From contig CAZUAH010000110.1 of NCBI GenBank assembly GCA_964617665.1, forward strand, positions 1-30,962: a stretch of 30,962 nt of DNA. The letters run 5' to 3'. A program made the translations under genes and the position numbers. The notes below the pieces were generated by a model that did not search any database, was not told the origin of the DNA, and saw nothing but the letters and a program-made list of their open reading frames with translations. How positions within the stretch are numbered: position 1 is the stretch's first letter; every line of letters begins with the position of its first letter. Origin of the DNA: JADHUC01 sp964617665 (GTDB taxonomy: Bacteria > Planctomycetota > Planctomycetia > Pirellulales > Pirellulaceae). Of the stretch, positions 23,712 through 30,962 are shown piece after piece.

Positions 23712-23886
23712 ACTAGGCAATTGTCAGCGAAACGATTCTCATCGGCCCATACCTCCGCAAGATTTGCTGTTCGCCAACCGCCGACCGAGTTACCCTGCGT
23801 CTGGGCGATTGAACGAGCTTCTGGGGCGCCGACCCCACACCAGCACCATACGGGAATGGTTAACCTCGGAAGAAGTCCGAATGTCT

Positions 23887-25905
23887 TCATCGTGCGATCC
23901 AGTTCGCCGGTTTGCCCCAAGCGTCTACGGGCTGTTCGATCGTCAATTTGCCGCCCAAAGTCGTGGCCAGATTCTCAAGGTCATAGGTGAGTAAGGCGCC
24001 GTGAACGGCATTGATAAGTTGGTCATGGGTGCGTTTCAGCTCGATCACGTTTGACCATGAGATCAGCGAACGCGTTAGTTTCACCGAGTCAAATAGATCG
24101 GGTTCGAGAGCAGCGGCGTGCAGCGCCGGAACGCCGACATTGCCCACTGCGTTCAGAGAAATGGATTTGGTCCGTGCTGTCGTTTGGTCTTCAGCGAGCC
24201 ACTTAGCGCAGATGAGGATATCCTCCGCTCGCATGCCGACGTATGAGAGACCGAGCACATACGCGGAAAACACCTCCAGTCTTTCGCCTATTCCATGCAG
24301 GTCGACGGCCAATACGACCTGGCCCTCCTTCACCAGCTCCTCAATCGGCCCGCCCGGGAAGGCATCTGCGGTTCCGCCCTTTTCGTGAACATACAACACC
24401 GCTCCTCGCGGCTGAGTATCCTTTGGTGAGAACATCCGTGCGTACAAACAGATGTTGTCTTCCGTTTGAAAGACCATCTCCGTGATCCGATACTTCTGTC
24501 GCTCGACAACGCCAGACTTCCGTATCTCTGGTTTCGGCAATTCTTCGAGCTTGCGTATTCGCGCCGTTCTGCGCACTTGATTCATCAGGTCGGCTCGGTC
24601 GAACTCCGCCCATCGCCTTTGGCGCCGTTTCGCCAATTCGCCTTCGTAATCTTGGTTCAAGTGGTAGACTGACCTCGCGCCGTCCAGCAGCATCACTTGG
24701 CCGTCGGGCGTGCATTGGATTTCTTTTTCGCTCAGCACCTGGATGGCCGGTTCTACAATCGGTTCGTCCACGCCACGCAGCCATCGGATCATCCACCGCG
24801 TGGCGGCTTCGCGCAACGCCTGATGGTAATGGTGTCGATCATCGTGCTCGACCAAATCAATGCGTTCGGCGAACCCAATTCGACCATAAAGCCGTTTCGC
24901 CCTGCGGAATGACGCCCACGTGCGATTGATATCGGCGCAATTGTCTTTGGTCGTGGCACAGATCAAAATGGGCGTCGGCGCGCGCATCATCAGAAGATCG
25001 GCGTGCCCCATGCCGAAGGCGAGTTGTCCGAACACATGGTATTCGGCGTCCGCAGTCCGCCGGCCGTGGGGCGCGGCGTCGAGCATGCGTTCGAAGTAGT
25101 CGGTAACAAAGCAGCTAGGCGACGACGCGGCGATGCGATCGTCCAGCGCAGCCAGGTACGCGGTCTGCGTGCCTCCGCCGCTGTTGCCCATACAGCCAAT
25201 GCGTTTTGGATTGATCTCCGGACGCGACTCCAGATAGTCGACGCCGCGCATGCAGTCCCAGATCTCGAACCGCGCGGTGTTTCGGCCCAGCAAGATGCTG
25301 CCTATCCCAACCATCGTGTGCCCGCGACCGGTGGCCAGGGCATCGCCATTCTTGTCCAACAGTGGTTTGCCACTATTGTCCACCAATTGAATCCGCTCCC
25401 CTTGGTCGATCGGATCAACGATTAGGGCTGCTATTCCGTTTAGCGCCAACAGAGCGCATGCCTGTTGGTAGGCGATTGACGCTTTGCCGTTACGCGTGTG
25501 GCCGCATGCAACAAGAACGCCTGGGTAGGGTCGTTTGTTTTTCTCGGCGTCCGGCAAGAATAGCGCAGCCGTGACGAAGTGTTTCGGCTGGCTCTCGAAG
25601 ATGATCTTCTCGACACGATAACCATCACGATGAACCACGCCCGTGACCCGTGGATTCAGCGGCGTGCGATTCGGCAAGCCGCCGATTCGCTCGACAAACG
25701 TCTCGCGAAGACGCTGCTGATACTCGGCGATCTGCTCTGGCGTCTTGCGGGCTTACACTTGCTGTGTCCGATGCCGAAGGCAGTTCTCCGTCATGCGGCT
25801 GTCCCGACGGCGGCTAACCGCTCCATGCGGTTCGCCACTGCTCGGCGACGCGACGATCGTTGCAGGCAATATGCACGCTAACGTGAGCAGTACTTGTTTG
25901 CGCAT
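23887..25905 (-). pseudogene. Exported double alpha/beta-hydrolase (acetyl-xylan-esterase-like), interrupted by a stop codon
   Basis: From ATG 25905 the frame encodes a Sec signal (MRKQVLLTLACILPATIVAS) and then meets TAA at 25755-25753 (codon 51). Beyond it, in the same frame, the body runs intact to 23887, beginning ARKTPEQIAEYQQRLRETFVERIGGLPNRTPLNP split across the break. After the TAA there is no well-placed start codon. The first hydrolase half has the elbow GNSGGG (Ser codon at about 25180-25182) and an HDDRHHYHQ block. The second half has the degenerate elbow GNVGVPA, so it is probably inactive. Relatives carry a helical stretch between signal and body that is missing here and replaced by 25756-25837. 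Either the gene is dead, or the stop is read through or is a sequencing error. Confidence 0.75.
25772..25837 (-). other. Structured stretch interrupting the esterase gene, possible mobile-RNA remnant
   Basis: On the minus strand AACCGC (25821-25816 on the complement), a 5-base loop and GCGGTT form a stem, enclosed by GGCG/CGCC (whole structure 25809-25837). Next, 25781-25800 reads AGCCGCATGACGGAGAACTG, which resembles the 5' strand and tetraloop of group II intron domain V; the expected 3' strand does not follow. TGCC/GGCA forms a further small stem (25772-25782). The resemblance is from memory. Confidence 0.4.
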
Positions 25906-26124
25906 TCGTAGATCGGTTCTTGAGGCTGGGAGCGGCTCGCTGGCGTCGGGTACCTACCGTCCAAGACTACCATTGCGTGGCTGGACAAACAACGATCGTC
26001 TTTCGAAAAGGACGCAACGGGCTCCACCAATGACACACAGCTTGGTGCGAGGGCACAACATTCCTGTTAGACTTGCTGCTGGAGCCGAGGTCTGCGGAAA
26101 ACTCTTGATCCGTGAGGAGCTGTC

Positions 26125-29100
26125 ATGCTAAGCCCATACTTGCTCACGTTGTTTCTGTCGTCATGCATCTACGGGCACAACGAGTCCATCCTGAAGAACG
26201 GCGGTTTCGAAACGGCCGCGGAAGCACGTGTCGGAGCAGATGGGCTTTTGCGCGGTTGGAAACTGGCTCAGCCGCCTCGGATCCCCACCGCGTGGTCACT
26301 CAATACGGCGTATCCCGGTCAGCTTGCCGTGTGCCGACCGGAGCCGGAGGAACCGGGCGCTCACGCCGGGCAGCAATTCGTCCGCATCACCGCAGAGAAT
26401 AGGACCGCGCATCTCTACCAGATGTGCCAAGGACTGGAATCGGGAAAGTGGTATCGGGTCTCCGCATGGGTGCGTGGTGGAGCTGTTTCCCTCACGTTCT
26501 ACGAGTACTTCCAGTCCGGAAGGATCGGCGGCCAGAGCGTTGCGCAGTCTACGTCTGCCGACCAAGGGTGGAAGCTGATCGAGGGCTTCTACCGTCCGCC
26601 GGCCGATGGATATCTCCGCTCGGCAGTAGCCCTCGCCGTGCCTCCCAACGAGAGCGTTGACGTGGATGACGTGTCGATCACGCCGATCGTTCCGCCCGAG
26701 ATGCCGGCCAGTGCCGGCGATATCACACTTGAGACCGACACGATTCGACTGAAGATTTCATCCCAGGGGATCCTTCGGGAGTTTCGCTGCAAAGCATCGG
26801 GTAAGGACTATGCCGTCGATGGAACGCCCTTTCCCGTCTTGCATCTGACTCGCCGCGGCGTTCCCACGCCGGTACACAGCCTGACCCGCGAGGGGAATCT
26901 GCTTCGAGCCCGTTTCCTGGATGCCGATTTGCGAGCGTCGCTTCGCGTCACCTTGCGCAAGCGACACGTGTTGTTGGAAGTCGTGGACGTCCAGCCCGGC
27001 GACGTGGAGCAACTCACTTTGGAGTTCCCCATCCAGCGACTGACGACGGTCGGCGGTGCTTTCAACGCCACCTATGACGACCGGTTCGGCGTCTGCCTGC
27101 TGGGGACCACGGCGAACGTGTGCCAGCAACTCGCGCGGCACGGCAGCGACGTAGTTGGTCTCGGCGCGCGCTGCACGCGGAAGCACGAAATGATCGGTGC
27201 AAGGTTTGCTTTGGTGGCGGCGTCGCGAGAGCAATTCAAACCGGCGATTATGGAGGCCGAACGCGAAAACGGCTTGCCCTGCCCCATGCTCGACGGACAG
27301 TGGGCGCGGGACTCACAGTCGGTCCGCCGGTCGTACTTGTTCGTCGTTGACGCCAAGGAGACCAACATCGACAAAATCATCGAGTACGCCAAGATCGGCC
27401 ACTTTGGGATGATCATCATGCTGAAGAGCAACTGGCTGGCCAATCACGGGCACTACCACGTAAATACCGCCAACTTCCCGGACGGTGTTGCCAGCTTGAA
27501 ACGGACGGTCGCCAAGATTCATGCCGCGGGAATGGGAGCCGGTGTCCATGTGTTCGGACCTTCCATCTCGCCCAACGATCCGTACGTCACACCGAAACCC
27601 GACGACCGCCTGGCCTTCGAGCCCTGCCCGCCGCTGACCGAGGATGTGGACGAGCGGTCGACGACGCTCGTGTTGGCCGGCGAGCCCAACCTCCCTCCGA
27701 AAACGCCCCGCAGCCTCGCTTTCCCCGGCTACTATATACGCATCGGAGACGAGATCATCCGCTACCGGGACATCGAGCTCGGTCCGACGCCGAAGTTCGT
27801 CGGTTGCCAGCGAGGCGCACTGGGTACAAAGGCCTCCCGCCACACCGCCGGGGACGACGTGAAAGGTCTGATCACCATGTGGGGATACTTTCTGATCGAC
27901 CCGGACAGCACGCTGGCCGACGAACTCACCAGCAACTTCGCCTCGATCTTCAACGAGTGCGACTTTGACATGGTCTATTTCGACGCCAGCGACGGCATCA
28001 ACAACGCCTACATGGACCGCTGGTACTACCTGAACAAAATGCACCTGGGCTACTACCGCAAGTTCAAGAAAGACGTGCTCTACCAGACCAGCAACGGTAC
28101 GGGTACCAACCTCGCGTGGCATATCGTTCCTCGCAGCGCATCGGCCGACGGTCATGGCGATCTCAAGAAGTACTTGGACGAACGGCTGCCAATCATGGCG
28201 GGCATGGCGGCCAATTTCACTCGCCGTGATGTGGGCTGGTACTACATGTTCAACGACGTTCGTCCCGATCAAATCGAGTATGTTTGTGCAAAGACGATCG
28301 GAATCGAAGGCTCGATCTCCATAGAGACCTCTGTAGCGACCATGGAGCGACATCCGCGGGCACGGCAGATGATCGAAATGGTCGGGCGATACGAGCAATG
28401 CCGGTTGGCCGACTATTTTGGCGAAAATGTCAAAAAGCAACTTCGTGAGTCGGGCAAGGACTTCAAACTCTTCCACGCCGACTCCGGCTGGAAACTACAC
28501 CGTGCCGCCTACGAAGAGCCACGATACGTGGAATCACTCGACGGCAAGCAGAATGCATGGACGATAGAGAACGACCTATCGATCCCGTGTCCATTGGGTG
28601 TCGAGATCGCCTGCGGATTTCGCAACGTGCCCACCGCCGACTATGACCAACCGGAAACGTTAACCCTCGAAAGCTTTCATGACGCGGAACCGTACCGGTG
28701 GGACGACCGAAATCGTGCCGAGCGGTTCTTCCAAGGCTCCGGTGGGACGATTGGAAATGTCGGTGCAGCAAAGGAGGGAGTCGGCGTCAGTTTCGCCGTC
28801 TCAAACGAAACGGCTCGCGTCGGTGATCACTGTGCCGTATTTGCTGCCACGAACAGCGGCCCGCGCGGAGGGTGGTGCGCCGTGGGACGGAAGCTCGACG
28901 AACCGCTCGACCTGAGCGGTCATCAGGCGATCGGACTGTGGGTCGACGGCGACGGGAAAGGCGAAACGTTGCGCCTGCAATTGCGCGACTCGGCGGGCCG
29001 TGCCGCGACCTGGAATGTACTCATCAGCTTCAAAGGCTGGCGTCTATGCGTCTTCCGTATGTCTGAGGCGGCCGGCTTCGACTGGTCGAAGGCCGATCAC

Positions 29101-29469
29101 CTGCTGTTTTGGCTCCAGGGTCTGGCGGGCAATGTCGCCGTCCAGGTGCGTTTAGACGACTTGCGCGCGCTTCCGGAAATACACCTCGCACCAGTCCTGG
29201 CGCTGCCTGCTCTGGAAGTCAACGGCCAGACGGTCGAGTTCCCCATTCGACTGAAGTCCGGGCAAGCGTTGGTCAGCGAAGGGCCAGCTGGTCTGCGTTT
29301 CTTCCCCGGCGGGATGCAACCCAGTCAGCCCATCGACGTTTCGACCGCCGTGATGATGCTGCCGCCAGGCGAAAACCGGGTCGTCTTCTCCGCCGACACG
29401 ACCGAAGGATACCCCGGCGACGTCAACGTGCTCTTTTACCGTCTCGGACCATTGATGACTAAGCGATAG
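26125..29469 (+). CDS. Large exported multidomain protein, carbohydrate-binding plus barrel-like catalytic region
   Basis: This 1114-residue protein has GAGGAG at 26114-26119, 5 bases before the ATG. It has a short Sec-like signal of about 17 residues. Residues about 20-200 (SILKNGGFETAAE to VDVDDVSITPI) have the form of a CBM4/9-type carbohydrate-binding sandwich. Residues about 205-400 are beta-rich, as in supersandwich domains that precede a barrel. Residues about 415-800 resemble a TIM-barrel glycosidase core, with KIIEYAKIGHFGMIIM, AAGMGAGVHVFGPSIS and DMVYFDASDG (Asp620) as successive barrel-like strands. Residues about 870-1030 resemble a CBM11/CIA30-type domain (GLWVDGDGKGETLRLQLRD). 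I do not recognise a named GH family. It is divergent from the broken esterase and 21 bases ahead of the C45 gene, with which it is probably co-transcribed. Confidence 0.82.
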   Translation: MLSPYLLTLFLSSCIYGHNESILKNGGFETAAEARVGADGLLRGWKLAQPPRIPTAWSLNTAYPGQLAVCRPEPEEPGAHAGQQFVRITAENRTAHLYQMCQGLESGKWYRVSAWVRGGAVSLTFYEYFQSGRIGGQSVAQSTSADQGWKLIEGFYRPPADGYLRSAVALAVPPNESVDVDDVSITPIVPPEMPASAGDITLETDTIRLKISSQGILREFRCKASGKDYAVDGTPFPVLHLTRRGVPTPVHSLTREGNLLRARFLDADLRASLRVTLRKRHVLLEVVDVQPGDVEQLTLEFPIQRLTTVGGAFNATYDDRFGVCLLGTTANVCQQLARHGSDVVGLGARCTRKHEMIGARFALVAASREQFKPAIMEAERENGLPCPMLDGQWARDSQSVRRSYLFVVDAKETNIDKIIEYAKIGHFGMIIMLKSNWLANHGHYHVNTANFPDGVASLKRTVAKIHAAGMGAGVHVFGPSISPNDPYVTPKPDDRLAFEPCPPLTEDVDERSTTLVLAGEPNLPPKTPRSLAFPGYYIRIGDEIIRYRDIELGPTPKFVGCQRGALGTKASRHTAGDDVKGLITMWGYFLIDPDSTLADELTSNFASIFNECDFDMVYFDASDGINNAYMDRWYYLNKMHLGYYRKFKKDVLYQTSNGTGTNLAWHIVPRSASADGHGDLKKYLDERLPIMAGMAANFTRRDVGWYYMFNDVRPDQIEYVCAKTIGIEGSISIETSVATMERHPRARQMIEMVGRYEQCRLADYFGENVKKQLRESGKDFKLFHADSGWKLHRAAYEEPRYVESLDGKQNAWTIENDLSIPCPLGVEIACGFRNVPTADYDQPETLTLESFHDAEPYRWDDRNRAERFFQGSGGTIGNVGAAKEGVGVSFAVSNETARVGDHCAVFAATNSGPRGGWCAVGRKLDEPLDLSGHQAIGLWVDGDGKGETLRLQLRDSAGRAATWNVLISFKGWRLCVFRMSEAAGFDWSKADHLLFWLQGLAGNVAVQVRLDDLRALPEIHLAPVLALPALEVNGQTVEFPIRLKSGQALVSEGPAGLRFFPGGMQPSQPIDVSTAVMMLPPGENRVVFSADTTEGYPGDVNVLFYRLGPLMTKR

Positions 29470-29490
29470 CACAGGTAAGGTTTGCGCACC

Positions 29491-30786
29491 ATGAAGAACT
29501 CGAGCCGTAGCCGGTACCCTTCCCGTTTCTGGGACGCCCCAATCTCGCAGGCAGTGCGAGCGCTTCTTTACGGCTTCCTGGCCGCCGCTCTGTTCTGTCC
29601 GTACGCTCTGGCGCAAGACAAAGCCCAGACCTTGCGCGGGCAGGCGTCGGATTCGGGATTAGAGAAGCGAGAAGTGTTCCTTCGCCCGACGTCGGATGGC
29701 GGGAAGGGACACCGCATCACCATTGGCGAAGGCGACGCGCGATTGCCTGTCGTTGTCGTGCAGGGCACGCCTTACTCAATGGGGCATCAACTCGGCGCCC
29801 TGATAGGCGACCAGATGCAAGCGTTCATCCCCACGGCCATGACAGGCATCCGCGAGGAACTGAGGGTTTCGGAAGAAGATCTGCGCGAGGTTTGGGCGCG
29901 CACCGCTGCGTTCACGGACGACCGCATGGAGCAGGAGCTCGCTGGTCTGGCGGACGGCGCCGGCGTGCGGTTGTCCCTGCTCCAGGCCGTGCACGCTGTG
30001 CCACTGCTCATGCCCTACTCGTGCAGCAGCATCGCCGCATGGGGCAAGGCCACCGAGGATGGTCACCTATATCAGACTCGGAATCTCGACTGGAGTCTCG
30101 AGGTGAAGGCTCATGAGTTTCCCGTCATTGTTGTTTACGTCCCTGACAAAGGCATTCCTCACGTTGTGCCAACATTCGCCGGCATGATCGGCGCCCACAC
30201 GGGCATGAACGTCCGCGGACTCGTCCTGGCCGAGATGGGGGACGCCTCCGCCAAGGAAATGCCCTATCAAGTGCACGCGCCGCACTTCACCACCTTCTTT
30301 CGCACCATGCTTTATGACGCCGATTCGCTCACACGCGCGTTGTCCATCTTCAAAGCGCAACCACTCACCAAACGTTATCATTTTGTCTTCGGTGATGGTC
30401 AGACGGAGCGCAGGGCAGTGAAAATTCGCGCACACGCTCCGGAGCCGCCGGACCAACGCGTTGTCATATGGAAAGACAATGATCCGACTGACGAATTCGC
30501 GCCGAATGTCTTATCGTGTGTCGTCTACAACGACGAAGGGCGTGGCGCGTTTCCTACCCTGAAAAGCAACCACGGAAGGTTGAACGGCGAAAAGCTGGTG
30601 GCCCTGGCCAACCAAATTCCGATCAAGGGAGGCAACGTGGTAAACGTGGTTTACGACGCCACGGAATTGCGGCTGTGGGTCTCGTACGCCAAGGGCAACA
30701 AGGAAGCCTATCAGCGGCCGTACGTGTTTCTTGACCTGAAGACGCTCGATGCCGATCAAGACGGCAAGCCGGATTTGAATCGCTAG
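29491..30786 (+). CDS. Exported C45-type acyltransferase/amidohydrolase
   Basis: I choose ATG 29491 (431 residues) rather than TTG 29482; TAAGG lies at 29476-29480. A long Sec signal with a basic head (residues 1-45, AVRALLYGFLAAALFCPYALA) precedes the mature part. QGTPYSMGHQLGAL is the family's opening block. PYSCSSIAAWGKATEDGH follows, with Cys178 as the likely N-terminal nucleophile exposed by self-cleavage, then TRNLDW. These match peptidase family C45 / acyl-CoA:6-aminopenicillanate acyltransferase relatives. Such enzymes cleave or transfer acyl groups on amides. The tail (DLKTLDADQDGKPDLNR) has an Asp-rich loop resembling calcium-binding dockerin-type repeats. It lies 21 bases after the 1114-residue protein gene, suggesting a shared transcript. 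Confidence 0.88.
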   Translation: MKNSSRSRYPSRFWDAPISQAVRALLYGFLAAALFCPYALAQDKAQTLRGQASDSGLEKREVFLRPTSDGGKGHRITIGEGDARLPVVVVQGTPYSMGHQLGALIGDQMQAFIPTAMTGIREELRVSEEDLREVWARTAAFTDDRMEQELAGLADGAGVRLSLLQAVHAVPLLMPYSCSSIAAWGKATEDGHLYQTRNLDWSLEVKAHEFPVIVVYVPDKGIPHVVPTFAGMIGAHTGMNVRGLVLAEMGDASAKEMPYQVHAPHFTTFFRTMLYDADSLTRALSIFKAQPLTKRYHFVFGDGQTERRAVKIRAHAPEPPDQRVVIWKDNDPTDEFAPNVLSCVVYNDEGRGAFPTLKSNHGRLNGEKLVALANQIPIKGGNVVNVVYDATELRLWVSYAKGNKEAYQRPYVFLDLKTLDADQDGKPDLNR

Positions 30787-30807
30787 GCAGTGGTTAGAAA
30801 CAACTGC
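30787..30807 (+). terminator. Weak hairpin directly after the C45 gene
   Basis: GCAGT (30787-30791) pairs with ACTGC (30803-30807), extended by GTT/AAC across one mismatch. It starts one base after the stop codon. No T-run follows. The remaining bases to 30909 show nothing recognisable. Confidence 0.3.
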
Positions 30808-30909
30808 GCGGTGGAAGGTGCAAAAGCCAAGTAGATCGCCACCATTTACGGCCTTCAAACTGTGCAAACATTGGGCACGACCGCTTAGTCTGGATATTTC
30901 ACGCGTTTG

Positions 30910-30962
30910 ATAGGGGTAGGGACGGCCGATTGGTTTCGGCCGCCCCTCCCTCCGAACCGTAC
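30910..30962 (-). ncRNA. 3' end of a group II intron (end of domain V and domain VI)
   Basis: Read on the minus strand, the window begins with GTACGGTTC (30962-30954), the conserved 3' strand of domain V. A hairpin follows whose arms are GGAGGGAGGGGCGGCCG and CGGCCGTCCCTACCCC with an 8-base loop, as in domain VI. The lone A in CCCTACCCC (base 30917) lies 8 nucleotides from the proposed intron end at 30910, where the branch-point adenosine is expected. The intron ends in ..CTAT, fitting the group II AY rule. The body, with any reverse transcriptase gene, lies beyond the right edge. Confidence 0.65.

Noticed and set aside
1..30962. tRNA, rRNA, toxin-antitoxin, phage or defence genes
   Set aside because: None could be recognised on either strand.

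Overview
The window looks like a planctomycete (Pirellulales-type) chromosome segment. The evidence is a linked DUF1549/DUF1553, DUF1501 and PPC-domain trio, many Tat-exported Gfo/Idh/MocA proteins, a large load of secreted enzymes of poorly characterised families, and GC-rich intergenic palindromes that recur within the window. No tRNA, rRNA, CRISPR array or transposase gene was seen. The only housekeeping gene is lepA (elongation factor 4).

Layout. 1-721 (-): truncated Tat-exported Gfo/Idh/MocA protein. 1077-3959 (+): two tandem paralogues of that family. 4082-5473 (+) and 5722-7098 (-): a convergent pair of ceramidase-like proteins separated by palindromic repeats. 7246-8376 (+): a Tat-exported DapA/NAL-type aldolase-fold protein that starts at TTG. 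8471-10750 (+): a DUF4838-type protein. 10751-11128: a repeat-bearing gap. 11129-12931 (+): lepA. 13034-14611 (-): an exported barrel-like protein. 14864-17119 (+): a double alpha/beta-hydrolase. 17120-17784: decayed reading frames and a promoter. 17785-23624 (+): DUF1549/1553, DUF1501 and PPC genes, with a 370-bp palindromic block between the last two. 23887-25905 (-): a second double alpha/beta-hydrolase, broken by an in-frame stop inside an unusual structured stretch. 26125-29469 (+): an 1114-residue multidomain exported protein. 29491-30786 (+): a C45-type acyltransferase/amidohydrolase. 30910-30962 (-): the 3' end of a group II intron that continues beyond the window.

Apart from lepA, nearly every intact product carries a Sec or Tat signal. 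The families point to removal and processing of complex extracellular or periplasmic carbohydrates and acylated compounds: NAD(P)-fold oxidoreductases or glycosidases, esterases, ceramidase-like amidases, a Schiff-base aldolase fold, and GH67-like and TIM-barrel-like proteins. No transporter or regulator is present, so substrate and pathway cannot be fixed from the sequence alone.

Structural points of most interest: the group II intron end; the structured insert that breaks the second esterase; a compound palindromic block bounded by a 16-bp inverted repeat, with a related copy 15 kb away; two double hydrolases with opposite halves degenerate; and competing stem-loops between the two oxidoreductase genes.
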